A stretch of DNA of 64,000 nt from Aureitalea sp. L0-47. Its GTDB lineage: Bacteria > Bacteroidota > Bacteroidia > Flavobacteriales > Flavobacteriaceae. The stretch lies in the NCBI RefSeq assembly GCF_026126405.1, contig NZ_JAFMTQ010000003.1, positions 1 to 64,000 on the forward strand, written 5' to 3'. A program made the position numbers and the translations under genes. The notes below the pieces were generated by a model that saw only the letters and a program-made list of their open reading frames with translations, searched no databases and was not told the DNA's origin. Positions 1-9,029 of this stretch are shown here, piece by piece (within the stretch, counting starts at the first letter, position 1; every line of letters starts with the position of its first letter).

Positions 1-160
1 CTACTTAGTTTAGTCATTTCGATATAGAATCAAGACGTTTCCGTCCCAATCCCATATACGCTGTCAATTTCAATATCTCAATGAACGTACCCCTTTTCGA
101 GGCGTCTTTTCTTAACTCAAAAAAACAGCCAACATTCAAATCAGCCGTTTTTAGCGGGTG
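1..160 (-). promoter_or_regulatory. 5' leader of an rRNA operon running off the left edge
   Basis: Read on the minus strand, this stretch follows two tandem TATATTTG promoters. At 65-90 it contains GTTCATTGAGATATTG followed by AAATTGACAGCG, which resembles the boxA-type antitermination leader that precedes 16S rRNA in flavobacteria. No convincing protein is encoded: the 65-codon open frame here is the leader read through. The 16S gene itself would lie left of base 1, so this call rests on the leader and the tandem promoters only. A tRNA or other stable-RNA operon is the alternative. Confidence 0.65.
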
Positions 161-190
161 CAAATATACAACATTTTTTAATCCCAACAA
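161..190 (-). promoter_or_regulatory. Proximal rRNA-type promoter (P2)
   Basis: The reverse complement of 161-168 is TATATTTG, a perfect match to the Bacteroidota -7 box TAnnTTTG. A TTG lies at 188-190 (minus strand), 19 nt upstream. The sequence after the -7 box, CACCCGC, is typical of strong stable-RNA promoters in this group; the tRNA-Lys promoter in this window has the same TATATTTGCACCCGC run. Confidence 0.7.
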
Positions 191-276
191 GGATTTGAAA
201 ATTAATTTCAAAATAAAAATGAAGACTTTAGAATTTCCCCGTTTTTAAGAACTTATGTCGCTCGTGAAAGCGGATG

Positions 277-306
277 CAAATATACAGTCCATTTTATTTC
301 CCACAA
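277..306 (-). promoter_or_regulatory. Distal rRNA-type promoter (P1)
   Basis: The reverse complement of 277-284 is TATATTTG, with TTG at 304-306 on the minus strand and a 19-nt spacer. It lies 116 bp upstream of the second identical -7 box and points the same way, the tandem arrangement usual for rRNA operons. Confidence 0.65.
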
Positions 307-433
307 GTGATTCAGAGATAAAATTTCGAAAAAGTTTCGTGCTGCTTATCTAAGTATTTGATACTTCTCAAATTACTCCAGGAAATATTTTACAACAAAT
401 CTTTACCTATATATCTACTCTATTAGGTTCGAT

Positions 434-548
434 CTCCGCGTTAGGGATTGAAGCGACATCCTCTCCTTCGCTCACAGAGCTATGGAGAGATAAAGCGCAA
501 AGCCCGACCCATGTAGGGTGCTCTGCTCTCCTACAGGGGTAACGCCCA
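434..548 (+). ncRNA. Structured RNA resembling Flavo-1
   Basis: The element opens with GCGTTAGGGATTGAAGCG (438-455) and closes with GGGGTAACGCCC. GCGTTA (438-443) pairs with TAACGC (540-545). An internal hairpin pairs CTCTCC (461-466) with GGAGAG (484-489), and ACCC (507-510) can pair with GGGT (516-519) around the motif AAGCCCGACCC. This sequence style matches the Flavo-1 RNA family of Flavobacteria as I remember it; the family has no established function. It sits just upstream of the thrS promoter, so it is probably an independent transcript. Strand is assigned from the family orientation. Confidence 0.55.
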
Positions 549-574
549 AAGAAAAATAATACCATAAGACCTTA

Positions 575-605
575 TTGTTTATAGCCGAAAACCGTAGTAT
601 CTTTG
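575..605 (+). promoter_or_regulatory. thrS operon promoter
   Basis: TTG at 575-577 and TATCTTTG at 598-605 are separated by 20 nt, a clean match to the Bacteroidota TTG/TAnnTTTG promoter. Transcription would begin near 612, leaving a leader of roughly a dozen nucleotides before the thrS ATG at 625. Confidence 0.7.
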
Positions 606-624
606 GCCCTTAAATTAATAAGAT

Positions 625-2571
625 ATGATTGGGATCACGCTACCAGATGGAAGTGTAAAACAAGTGGAGGCCGGAACTACTCCCATGGATGTGGCTAAGA
701 GCATAAGTGAGGGGCTGGCACGAAATGTAATTTCGGCATCGTTCAACAACGAAAAGGTCGAGACCTCTACCCCACTCAACACAGACGGATCCCTGGTGCT
801 ATACACCTGGCGCGATGATGCGGGCAAAGAAGCCTTTTGGCATTCCACTTCCCATATTATGGCACAGGCGCTGGAAGAAATGTATCCGGGCATCAAATTA
901 ACGATAGGACCACCCATCGAGCATGGGTTTTACTACGACATTGACCTCAATGGCCATACTATTTCTGAAAAAGATCTACCAGCCGTAGAGAACAAGATGC
1001 TGGAGATCGCTCGTGGAAAGCATGATTTTAAAATGCGATCCGTAAGTAAGGAAGAAGCTTTGCAATTCTATCGCGACCAGGAGAACGAATACAAGGTGGA
1101 GCTGATTGAAAACCTGGAGGATGGCACCATTACTTTTTGCGATCACGATACGTTTACGGACCTCTGCCGAGGAGGACATATCCCAAACACAGGCATCGTA
1201 AAGGCGGTGAAGCTGATGAGTATCGCCGGAGCCTATTGGAGAGGTGATGAGAACAATCCGCAACTAACTCGTGTTTACGGCATATCGTTTCCGAAGCAAA
1301 AGGAACTGAAAGAATACCTTGAGCTTCTCGAAGAAGCTAAAAAACGAGACCACAGAAAGCTAGGCAAAGAACTGGATTTATTTACCTTTTCTCAAAAGGT
1401 GGGGCAAGGTCTTCCTTTGTGGTTGCCAAAAGGAGCTGCTCTTAGAGAACGACTGGAGAATTTCCTAAAGAAAGCTCAAAAGAAAGCCGGTTATGAAATG
1501 GTGGTTTCGCCACATATCGGACAGAAGGAATTATATGTTACCTCCGGTCATTATGCCAAGTACGGTGAAGACAGCTTTCAACCTATCAAGACTCCCAATG
1601 AGGATGAAGAGTTTTTGTTGAAGCCGATGAACTGTCCACACCACTGTGAGATATACAAAAGCAAGCCATGGTCTTACAAAGACCTGCCAAAGCGTTTTGC
1701 TGAATTCGGAACCGTTTACAGATACGAACAAAGTGGAGAACTTCACGGCCTAACCCGCGTACGCGGTTTCACACAGGACGATGCCCACATTTTCTGTACT
1801 CCTGATCAATTGGATGAGGAATTCAAAAAGGTGATCGACCTTGTGTTGTATGTATTTGGTTCGTTAGGATTTGAAGACTTCACTACCCAGGTTTCTTTAA
1901 GGGATCCTGAAAAGCCCGAGAAATATATTGGAGATCCTGAAGTATGGGAAAAGGCCGAGCAAGCGATAGTAAGTGCAGTTACGGATAAGGGGCTTGATTT
2001 TGTAATAGAAACAGGAGAAGCAGCCTTTTACGGACCTAAGCTTGACTTCATGGTGCGGGATGCTCTTGGGAGAAGCTGGCAATTGGGAACTATACAGGTG
2101 GATTATACCTTACCGGAACGCTTTGAACTAACCTATAAGGGCAGTGACAATGAACTCCACCAACCGGTTATGATTCACAGGGCACCGTTTGGAAGTATGG
2201 AGCGTTTTGTCGCCATACTGCTGGAACATACAGGAGGTAATTTCCCGTTGTGGCTCATGCCCGAGCAAGTTAGTATACTGTCTCTCAGTGAAAAATATGA
2301 GAATTACGCTCAAAAAGTTTTAAATTTGTTAGAAAATAACGAAATTCGCGCCCTTGTTGACAATCGCAACGAGACCATCGGAAAGAAGATCCGTGAGGCG
2401 GAGATGAGCAAAATACCTTATATGCTTATCGTTGGTGAACAGGAAGAAAATGATGGTACGGTTTCTGTAAGGAAACATAGCGAAGGCGACATAGGCACGA
2501 TGAGCGTTGAAGAATTTTCCGAAATGATTAATTCGGAAATTGAAAAGAATAGTGTCGAATTTAATGTTTAA
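625..2571 (+). CDS. thrS: Threonyl-tRNA synthetase
   Basis: This class II synthetase charges tRNA-Thr with threonine in the cytoplasm. The 648-residue protein has the full family order. An N-terminal TGS domain spans about 1-62. The editing domain carries H73/H77 and the CRGGH motif (C181, H185) that clear mis-charged serine. The catalytic core follows with zinc ligands C337 in MNCPHH, H388 in DDAHIF and the His of [10 protein letters not shown], and an anticodon-binding domain lies after about 540. The ATG start is 20 nt after the promoter -7 box. It heads a thrS-infC-rpmI-rplT translation cluster, the same gene order as in many bacteria. Confidence 0.98.
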   Translation: MIGITLPDGSVKQVEAGTTPMDVAKSISEGLARNVISASFNNEKVETSTPLNTDGSLVLYTWRDDAGKEAFWHSTSHIMAQALEEMYPGIKLTIGPPIEHGFYYDIDLNGHTISEKDLPAVENKMLEIARGKHDFKMRSVSKEEALQFYRDQENEYKVELIENLEDGTITFCDHDTFTDLCRGGHIPNTGIVKAVKLMSIAGAYWRGDENNPQLTRVYGISFPKQKELKEYLELLEEAKKRDHRKLGKELDLFTFSQKVGQGLPLWLPKGAALRERLENFLKKAQKKAGYEMVVSPHIGQKELYVTSGHYAKYGEDSFQPIKTPNEDEEFLLKPMNCPHHCEIYKSKPWSYKDLPKRFAEFGTVYRYEQSGELHGLTRVRGFTQDDAHIFCTPDQLDEEFKKVIDLVLYVFGSLGFEDFTTQVSLRDPEKPEKYIGDPEVWEKAEQAIVSAVTDKGLDFVIETGEAAFYGPKLDFMVRDALGRSWQLGTIQVDYTLPERFELTYKGSDNELHQPVMIHRAPFGSMERFVAILLEHTGGNFPLWLMPEQVSILSLSEKYENYAQKVLNLLENNEIRALVDNRNETIGKKIREAEMSKIPYMLIVGEQEENDGTVSVRKHSEGDIGTMSVEEFSEMINSEIEKNSVEFNV

Positions 2572-2606
2572 CAGATCCGCATTGACGGATTTATAAATAC
2601 TTAGTT

Positions 2607-3161
2607 ATAGCAATACGAAGAAAAAGAAGCAGAGGCCCGGCAAGGGTCATTAAAAAAGATCTACACCGGATCAATGACAAAATCCGTGCGGAGGAACTCC
2701 GTGTGGTTGGAGATAATGTAGAGGTAGGAATCTATTCCAGACAACAGGCACTTAAAATAGCCGAGGAACAAGGTTTAGACCTGGTAGAGATCTCACCGAA
2801 AGCAACCCCACCTGTTTGTAAGGTGATGGATTACAAAAAGTTCGTTTACGAACAGAAAAAGCGTGAGAAAGCGCTAAAGGCGAAAGCCTCTAAAGTGGTA
2901 ATCAAGGAGATCCGTTTCGGACCCAACACAGATGATCACGACTATGAGTTTAAAAAGAAGCATGCCGAGAAATTCTTGAAGGACGGAGCCAAGCTAAAGG
3001 CCTATGTGTTCTTTAAGGGGCGATCGATCATATATAAAGACAAGGGGGAGATATTGTTACTCCGACTTGCCCAGGAACTGGAAGACTACGGAAAGGTAGA
3101 GCAAATGCCAAGACTGGAAGGAAAGCGAATGACAATGTTCATCGCGCCTAAAAAGAAATAA
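2607..3161 (+). CDS. infC: Translation initiation factor IF-3
   Basis: IF-3 binds the 30S subunit, keeps 50S away and monitors start-codon choice. The C-terminal two thirds ([17 protein letters not shown], then the KEIRFGP domain) are unmistakable. No ATG, GTG or TTG precedes the conserved [10 protein letters not shown] segment in frame, and a GTG at 2703 would cut off most of the N-domain. The frame is open from just after TGA 2583. A start at ATA 2607 gives a 184-residue protein beginning with the basic segment [10 protein letters not shown], as in relatives. ATT 2589 is an alternative. Rare start codons are a known feature of infC and allow IF-3 to repress its own translation. Confidence 0.9.
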   Translation: MAIRRKRSRGPARVIKKDLHRINDKIRAEELRVVGDNVEVGIYSRQQALKIAEEQGLDLVEISPKATPPVCKVMDYKKFVYEQKKREKALKAKASKVVIKEIRFGPNTDDHDYEFKKKHAEKFLKDGAKLKAYVFFKGRSIIYKDKGEILLLRLAQELEDYGKVEQMPRLEGKRMTMFIAPKKK

Positions 3162-3240
3162 CCCTTCAACATGCTCAGGGACCAATAGGAAAATGAGCGT
3201 TCAGGGAAAGATTAATGAAGTAATATAAAACATAGGAAAC

Positions 3241-3438
3241 ATGCCGAAACAAAAAACAAAATCCAGTGCCAAGAAGCGATTTAAGCTAACAGGTACTGGT
3301 AAAATCAAAAGAAAGCATGCGTTCAAAAGTCACATCTTAACAAAGAAGTCGAAAAAACGCAAGCTAGCCCTCACTCATGACACTACGGTGCATAAACATG
3401 ATGAGGACAATGTTAAGCAGATGCTTCGTTTGAAGTAA
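3241..3438 (+). CDS. rpmI: 50S ribosomal protein L35
   Basis: A 65-residue, very basic protein with the L35 start [14 protein letters not shown] and the internal [19 protein letters not shown] stretch that contacts 23S rRNA. Length is exactly that of the family. It sits 79 bp after infC and is followed by rplT 150 bp further on. L35 and L20 are normally co-transcribed with infC and controlled together by L20 binding to the mRNA. Confidence 0.97.
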   Translation: MPKQKTKSSAKKRFKLTGTGKIKRKHAFKSHILTKKSKKRKLALTHDTTVHKHDEDNVKQMLRLK

Positions 3439-3495
3439 TCCTTAACCGGTTAAACTATTTTAAAAACCCTGGAGTATGGCCCGTAAAGAGTTTTA

Positions 3496-3551
3496 AGTTT
3501 TGAGTTCTAAGTTTTAAGTTGATGAATATTTAAAACTTAACACTAAAAACT
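3496..3551. repeat. Long imperfect inverted repeat between rpmI and rplT
   Basis: Arms 3496-3518 and 3529-3551 are inverted copies with 3-4 mismatches over 23 bp; the run TAAGTTTTAA is perfectly paired. The loop is about 10 nt. The arms are built from degenerate AAGTTTTAAGTTTTGAGTT words. The hairpin would form in the mRNA between the L35 and L20 genes. It is too A/T-rich and lacks a T-run for a classic terminator. Confidence 0.7.
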
Positions 3552-3588
3552 CATCACTGAAACCGCCTGCTACAAAAAAAATTAAATT

Positions 3589-3933
3589 ATGCCAAGATCA
3601 GTAAATTCAGTTGCTTCCAGAGCCCGAAGAAAAAAGGTGATGAAGCACGCCAAAGGTTACTTTGGAAGACGTAAAAACGTTTGGACAGTTGCTAAGAATG
3701 CCGTGGAAAAAGCCATGTTGTATTCATATCGCGACCGCCGTACAAAAAAGAGAAATTTCAGATCCCTATGGATCACCCGTATCAATGCGGGGGCACGTCA
3801 GCACGGAATGTCTTATTCTCAGTTTATAGGGAAACTCAAAGCCAATGACATCGAATTGAACCGCAAGGTTCTTGCCGACCTGGCTATGAATCACCCGGAA
3901 GCTTTCAAAGCTATTGTAGACAAAGTAAAATAA
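3589..3933 (+). CDS. rplT: 50S ribosomal protein L20
   Basis: The 114-residue protein carries the L20 signatures [19 protein letters not shown] at the N-terminus and [16 protein letters not shown] further on. It is an early assembly protein that binds 23S rRNA and, in other bacteria, represses its own operon. The last gene of the thrS cluster, it is followed 22 bp later by a rho-independent terminator. Confidence 0.98.
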   Translation: MPRSVNSVASRARRKKVMKHAKGYFGRRKNVWTVAKNAVEKAMLYSYRDRRTKKRNFRSLWITRINAGARQHGMSYSQFIGKLKANDIELNRKVLADLAMNHPEAFKAIVDKVK

Positions 3934-3954
3934 GATTTTAACATATTACTTCGG

Positions 3955-3987
3955 AAAAACCCGCTCAATGAGCGGGTTTTTTATTTT
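3955..3987 (+). terminator. Rho-independent terminator after rplT
   Basis: AAACCCGCTC (3957-3966) and GAGCGGGTTT (3970-3979) form a 10-bp stem with a 3-nt AAT loop, followed by a T-rich tail. It ends the thrS-infC-rpmI-rplT transcript. Confidence 0.9.
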
Positions 3988-4035
3988 CATTAAGAGAAAA
4001 CAGAAATTTGTACATTCGTGAAATAGTGTAATCTT

Positions 4036-4977
4036 TTGTATTTCAGGTTTTTCCATATCGTCTTGATCCTCCTGGCGGCAAACTGCTTCGCCCAGCCTGA
4101 ACCCAGGTTCAACTACACCGGAAGCGATGGACATCGTATTCACCTCCCATTGGGCAAAGTGTCTTTTGCCGATTCCGTAGTAGCATTTCACATGGGTTTT
4201 CCCAGGCCACTTAGCATTTTTAGGGATAGTACCCAGGCTTTGAACCGGCCAAACTACAAAGGGTATAAAAGCCCCGATTTTGTGTCGCTGGGCTGCAAGG
4301 GCTCATTAGTGCTGAAATTCAATAACAATGGATTTATGGATCTACTTGGTCCCGACCTGGCCATTTTTGAAGTAGGACCTGCCCGTGAACGTGCCTCAAT
4401 TGAGGTGAGTGAAGACGGTATGATATGGTATAGCGCTGGTGCTACCAATGGTGGAACTTCGAAAATAGACCTCTCCAACAGTAATATAGACCCAAATAAG
4501 ATATTTTATTATGTAAGAATCAGGGACTTGAAAGACGAGTGTGCCGGTAAAAGTGCCGGGGCGGATATCGATGCCATAGCTGCAATCAATAGCGTACTAA
4601 AAATTTCAGTAAATGCCGATGTTCTTTTCGATGTAGATGAATACAAACTAAAGTCGTCCGCAAGGAAAACCCTGGATTCACTGGTACAAGCCATTCGTGT
4701 GGTGGAAAAAGGAACCATACTAATTGAAGGCCATACCGACAATGATGGTGAAGAAGAGTACAACCTTGAATTATCTGAGAACAGGTGTAAATCGGTCCAT
4801 AAAAAACTCGAAAAGATGCTGGCGTATGTAGGAGACTATCATTTTGAAATCCGAGCATTTGGTGAATCAAAACCCAGAGTAGAAAACAACTCGGACGAAA
4901 ACAAACAAATAAACAGGCGTGTAGAAATTATGGTGCTTCCGCCCAGGGATTATTTTGAATCGTTCACTGAAGAATAG
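4036..4977 (+). CDS. Exported OmpA-domain protein
   Basis: A 313-residue envelope protein. Residues 1-20 form a signal peptide ending in CFAQ. The C-terminal third (about 195-310) is an OmpA-like peptidoglycan-binding domain, with the opening DVLFDVDEYKLKSSAR, the core GHTDNDG and the NRRVEIMV end. The N-terminal 170 residues are a separate globular region with LDLLGPDLAIFEV-type and IEVSEDGMIW strands; I cannot assign it to a named family. TTG 4036 is the only usable start, because TAG 4024 is in frame and no ATG or GTG precedes the signal peptide. It probably tethers an extracellular or periplasmic module to the cell wall. Confidence 0.85.
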   Translation: MYFRFFHIVLILLAANCFAQPEPRFNYTGSDGHRIHLPLGKVSFADSVVAFHMGFPRPLSIFRDSTQALNRPNYKGYKSPDFVSLGCKGSLVLKFNNNGFMDLLGPDLAIFEVGPARERASIEVSEDGMIWYSAGATNGGTSKIDLSNSNIDPNKIFYYVRIRDLKDECAGKSAGADIDAIAAINSVLKISVNADVLFDVDEYKLKSSARKTLDSLVQAIRVVEKGTILIEGHTDNDGEEEYNLELSENRCKSVHKKLEKMLAYVGDYHFEIRAFGESKPRVENNSDENKQINRRVEIMVLPPRDYFESFTEE

Positions 4978-4978
4978 A

Positions 4979-6241
4979 TCAGGTCTTTTGCTTCTTCTTC
5001 TTGGCTGCCGGGAAGAGCACGTTATTTAGGATCAGTCTATACCCCGGAGATGTGGGGTGCAGCGCTAATTCGGTTTTGGCGTCCCCTACCCTGTGCTGAT
5101 AATCCTCGGGATCATGACCTCCATAAAAGGTAAAGAAACCCTTACCCTTGATACCGTGAATGTATCTGGCCTCGCCATTTGTTTTGGTCTCACCCATCAC
5201 GAGGACATTCGACTTTACTGTGCTTCTTCTATAAGAGGTAGTCTGTCCCATAAAGCCTTTTACCAGGGAGGTATGATTCTGCACAAGCATGCATGGAATC
5301 GGATCCCATTTGGCAGAGTAATCCATCAATGAGAAATAGTCGGTCTCCTTAATTATTCGCCTGTCGCGAGTCATGTCGATAGAAGAAAACTCATAGACCA
5401 TCGGACTCCTTTCGAGGGTAAAATCTTTGAACGCAAAAGTTTTATTGAAATCTATTTTCCCCTGATATCCGGGTTCGCTTGGGTCCCCATCGAACATAGG
5501 TTCGCAGATATCTACGCCTTCAGCCGCCAGGGCAATATCAAAACTATCTGTGGCACTGCACATGGCGAACATGAATCCACCGCCAATAACGTAGTCCCTG
5601 ATCTTCAGAGATACATCGCGCTTAGCTTCGGAAACTTTGCTATATCCTAGTTTAGTGGCAAGGGCTTCTGCTTTGCGTTTTTCTTCAATATACCAGGGTG
5701 CAGAGCGATAGGCGCGATAGAACTTCCCATACTGACCCGTAAAATCTTCGTGGTGCAAGTGTAACCAATCGAAGAGAAGTAACTGATCGCCTAAAACTTC
5801 CTCATCGTATACAACCGTATATGGAATCTCGGCGTAGGTTAGTACCATGGTAACGGCATCATCCCAGGGTTGATTTCCCTTTGGTGAATACACCGCGATG
5901 CGCGGTGCTTTTTCCAATACCACGGCCTCCATATTTTGTGATGGGCTGCTTATCTCTTCGAGTATCTGTTCTGCTTTCGAATCTGACAATACCTCATACA
6001 AGACTCCCCTGATCTGGCACTCCTTCCGAATCTCTTCAGCATCCGGTAGAAGAAAGGAGCCACCTCTGTAATTGAGGAGCCACTTCACTTTTTGCTGGCG
6101 TTCGAGAGTCCAGTAGGTAATTCCGTATGCTTTGAGGTGTTCTTTCTGGCCTTCCGCATCCATGGGAATCAGGATATAAGAAGCAGAGAGCTGTCCGAAG
6201 GACATAAGTAGTATAAAAAGGGTGAATAATCGCGTCATCAT
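4979..6241 (-). CDS. Conserved exported flavobacterial protein, GATase-like fold, function unknown
   Basis: The 420-residue protein starts with a signal peptide (MMTRLFTLFILLMSFGQLSAS) and continues with an N-terminal segment that aligns to SYILIPMD-type relatives. It is very highly conserved in flavobacteria, where, as I recall, it is often labelled asparagine synthetase B. I see no asparagine synthetase ATP-binding motif and no N-terminal Cys nucleophile. The centre (GGGFMFAMCSATDSFD, about residues 225-240) resembles the nucleophile-elbow region of class I glutamine amidotransferase or ThuA-like folds. The C-terminus ends in a basic KKKKQKT tail. It converges with the OmpA-type gene, the stops being one base apart. 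Confidence 0.75.
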   Translation of the reverse strand: MMTRLFTLFILLMSFGQLSASYILIPMDAEGQKEHLKAYGITYWTLERQQKVKWLLNYRGGSFLLPDAEEIRKECQIRGVLYEVLSDSKAEQILEEISSPSQNMEAVVLEKAPRIAVYSPKGNQPWDDAVTMVLTYAEIPYTVVYDEEVLGDQLLLFDWLHLHHEDFTGQYGKFYRAYRSAPWYIEEKRKAEALATKLGYSKVSEAKRDVSLKIRDYVIGGGFMFAMCSATDSFDIALAAEGVDICEPMFDGDPSEPGYQGKIDFNKTFAFKDFTLERSPMVYEFSSIDMTRDRRIIKETDYFSLMDYSAKWDPIPCMLVQNHTSLVKGFMGQTTSYRRSTVKSNVLVMGETKTNGEARYIHGIKGKGFFTFYGGHDPEDYQHRVGDAKTELALHPTSPGYRLILNNVLFPAAKKKKQKT

Positions 6242-6299
6242 GCTAAGATAACGACAAAATTTGTTCCAAATTGAATTTTAAGAAATATATAACCGGCAA

Positions 6300-7853
6300 T
6301 TAGAACGGCACGTCGTTGTCGTCGTCCGGAGATAGATCATCGTTCATACTGCTTCCGAAGGCCTCATCGGCCGATGGGAAATGATCGGTCTTAAAGGTGT
6401 CATCATTAGCTGCGTCATTCATCCTTGAATGGATCTCGGTTGGGAAGTCGAAAGTCTCGAGGTTCTCAAACCTACCGAGGTGACCGATGAACTTGAGTCG
6501 GATCTCATCCAGCCCACCATTACGATGCTTGGAAACTATGAATTCTGCCTGACCTGCCGTAGGAGTTCGGTCTTCGTCGTCCCATTCGTCTATTTTGTAG
6601 TATTCTGGACGGTAGATGAAGGATACTATATCTGCATCCTGTTCAATCGCCCCGGACTCACGCAGATCACTCAACAATGGACGCTTACTACCCCCTCTTG
6701 TTTCCACGGCTCTGGACAGCTGAGAAAGTGCTATAACCGGTACGTTCAATTCTTTTGCAAGTGCCTTCAGGTTTCTGGAGATCGTTGAGATTTCTTGCTC
6801 CCTGTTTCCCCCTTTCATGCTGCCTCCGGCAGTCATTAGTTGAAGGTAATCCACAATGATCAACTGAATACCATGCTGAGAGGATAGACGTCTCGCCTTG
6901 GCCCTTAGGTCAAAAATTGAAAGTGATGGTGTATCATCGATGAAGAGAGGTGCTTTTTCAAGTCCCTTTACTTTCACGTTGAGCTGTTCCCATTCGTGTT
7001 TGGCAAGGTTCCCTGTTCTTAGCTTTTCTGAATTAAGGCCTGTTTCAGAAGAAATCAATCGTGTGATCAACTGAACCGATGACATTTCCAGTGAGAAGAA
7101 GGCCACGGGTATATTGTGCTCCACAGCTATATTTCGAGCCATTGACAAGGTAAGTGCTGTTTTACCCATACCCGGTCGAGCTGCAATAATAATAAGGTCA
7201 CTGGGCTGCCAACCTGATGTTAGTTTGTCCACCTTTGTGAATCCTGAGGGAACACCTGATAATCCTTCACGATTTGCAATTTCCTCAATTCGCTTCTTGG
7301 CCTGGATAACTAAACTTTGTGCAGTTTCCGAAGATCGTTTGATATTTCCCTGTGTGATTTCGTACAATTTCGACTCCGCATTGTCGAGTAAATCGAACAC
7401 GTCGGTGGTTTCGTCGTAAGAGTCCTCGATGATCTCGTTTGATATCTTGATGAGGCTGCGTTGAATGAATTTTTGAAGGATTATTCTCGCATGGAATTCA
7501 ATGTGTGCCGAAGAGGACACTTTTTGCGTTAATTGTACCAGGTAAAACTCCCCTCCAGCCGCGTCCAGCTTAGCATTCTTCTTCAATTGGGCCGAAACGG
7601 TTAATAAGTCCACTGGCTCACTGTTTTCAAAGAGCATGTGGATGGCTTCAAAGATGTGTTGATGTGACTCTTTGTAGAAGACCTCGGCGTTGAGGATATC
7701 AATGACCTCATCGACACCTTTTTTGTCGATCATCATTGCCCCTAACACAACTTCCTCTAAATCAACCGCTTGCGGAGGTAATTTTCCTTTTTCCAAAGAA
7801 ATAACCTGGGACGACCGTGAAGGATACGTTGAGTGAGGTTTCAGTTTTTCCAT
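6300..7853 (-). CDS. dnaB: Replicative DNA helicase DnaB
   Basis: DnaB is the hexameric 5'-3' helicase that unwinds DNA ahead of the replisome. The 517-residue protein has the N-terminal primase-interaction domain (DLEEVVLGAMMIDKKG near residue 31), a linker, and the RecA-like motor. The motor carries Walker A ARPGMGKTAL near residue 228, Walker B LIIVDYLQLM, and RNLKALAKELNVPVI with RPLLSDLRESGAIEQDAD. The acidic C-terminal tail (DDDNDVPF) is typical for flavobacteria. It shows no intein or insertion. Confidence 0.98.
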   Translation of the reverse strand: MEKLKPHSTYPSRSSQVISLEKGKLPPQAVDLEEVVLGAMMIDKKGVDEVIDILNAEVFYKESHQHIFEAIHMLFENSEPVDLLTVSAQLKKNAKLDAAGGEFYLVQLTQKVSSSAHIEFHARIILQKFIQRSLIKISNEIIEDSYDETTDVFDLLDNAESKLYEITQGNIKRSSETAQSLVIQAKKRIEEIANREGLSGVPSGFTKVDKLTSGWQPSDLIIIAARPGMGKTALTLSMARNIAVEHNIPVAFFSLEMSSVQLITRLISSETGLNSEKLRTGNLAKHEWEQLNVKVKGLEKAPLFIDDTPSLSIFDLRAKARRLSSQHGIQLIIVDYLQLMTAGGSMKGGNREQEISTISRNLKALAKELNVPVIALSQLSRAVETRGGSKRPLLSDLRESGAIEQDADIVSFIYRPEYYKIDEWDDEDRTPTAGQAEFIVSKHRNGGLDEIRLKFIGHLGRFENLETFDFPTEIHSRMNDAANDDTFKTDHFPSADEAFGSSMNDDLSPDDDNDVPF

Positions 7854-7966
7854 TGAGCGAATGTAAATAAAATGTTAAGACAAGCAGTAATTTCGGTAGG
7901 TTCTAGTATTCACCATTCATTAACAATTGAACTGTTCATAACTCAGATTTATTGTTAATAAGTTAC

Positions 7967-7998
7967 AAAAAAATCCGAAGCAGAAACTTCGGATTTTC
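7967..7998 (-). terminator. Terminator downstream of accA
   Basis: AAATCCGAAG and CTTCGGATTT form a 10-bp stem. On the minus strand it is followed by a run of seven T (complement of A at 7967-7973), so it ends accA transcription before dnaB. Confidence 0.85.
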
Positions 7999-8020
7999 TA
8001 AAGGGTTGTTATTGCTGAAT

Positions 8021-8974
8021 TTAGCCTTTATGGACTCCCATTTCAGAATATTTTTTCATACGATTTTCCACCAATTCCTTTGGGGATAAATTCTCAAGAC
8101 CTCGAAATGCCTTTTCGATTGCATTGGCTACTATGAGATATGTTTTTTCCTTATCGCTATGTGCTCCTCCAAGAGGTTCTTTTACAATCTGATCGATGAG
8201 CTTTTGTTTCTTCATATCGGCGGCAGTTAGCTTGAGGGCTTCTGCTGCTTGTTCCTTATACTCCCAGCTACGCCAGAGGATGGACGAGCAGCTTTCGGGG
8301 GAGATTACCGAGTACCAGGTGTTTTCAAGCATTAGCACTTTATCACCTACTCCTATCCCCAGTGCACCTCCACTGGCTCCTTCACCTATGATGACCACGA
8401 TGATAGGAACTTTCAAACGGGTCATTTCCATGATATTCCTTGCAATTGCCTCGCCCTGTCCCCTTTCTTCGGCTTCCAGGCCGGGATATGCACCCGGAGT
8501 ATCGATGAGGGTCACCACCGGCACACCAAATTTTTCGGCCATTTTCATAAGGCGCAATGCTTTGCGATAACCTTCGGGGTTGGCCATTCCGAAGTTTCTA
8601 TACTGTCGGGTCTTGGTATTGAATCCTTTTTGCTGACCTATGAACATATAGCTCTGGTCACCAATCTTTCCCAGTCCGCCGATCATCGCCTTATCGTCTT
8701 TAAAACTGCGGTCACCGTGCAGTTCCAAAAAAGAATCCCCACAGATGGCTTTTATATAATCCAAAGTATAGGGACGGTTAGGATGACGGGAAAGCTGGAC
8801 ACGCTGCCAGGGAGTTAGGTTCTTATAAATCTCCTTTTTAGTTTCTTCCAGCTTAAGTTCTATTTGCTTACAGGTATTGCTTACATCTACATCACTCTCT
8901 TCACCAATCTTGCAGGCTTTTTCGTATTGTTCCTGTAGCTCCTTGATAGGTAATTCAAACTCAAGATATTCCAT
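8021..8974 (-). CDS. accA: Acetyl-CoA carboxylase carboxyltransferase subunit alpha
   Basis: AccA pairs with AccD to move the carboxyl group from carboxybiotin to acetyl-CoA, the committed step of fatty acid synthesis. The 317-residue length is standard. Family motifs include [11 protein letters not shown], the oxyanion region [13 protein letters not shown], and [23 protein letters not shown] -7 box lies on the minus strand at 9012-9019, about 40 nt before the start, so it probably has its own promoter. Confidence 0.97.
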   Translation of the reverse strand: MEYLEFELPIKELQEQYEKACKIGEESDVDVSNTCKQIELKLEETKKEIYKNLTPWQRVQLSRHPNRPYTLDYIKAICGDSFLELHGDRSFKDDKAMIGGLGKIGDQSYMFIGQQKGFNTKTRQYRNFGMANPEGYRKALRLMKMAEKFGVPVVTLIDTPGAYPGLEAEERGQGEAIARNIMEMTRLKVPIIVVIIGEGASGGALGIGVGDKVLMLENTWYSVISPESCSSILWRSWEYKEQAAEALKLTAADMKKQKLIDQIVKEPLGGAHSDKEKTYLIVANAIEKAFRGLENLSPKELVENRMKKYSEMGVHKG

Positions 8975-9029
8975 AATTAAAGGTTTGCTGAATTTAGTTG
9001 GCTTAGCTCACAAAGATAAAACTTTGAAT

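Noticed and set aside
14-211. 65-codon open frame on the minus strand
   Set aside because: It is the rRNA-type leader read through, beginning at the promoter; no protein family signature.
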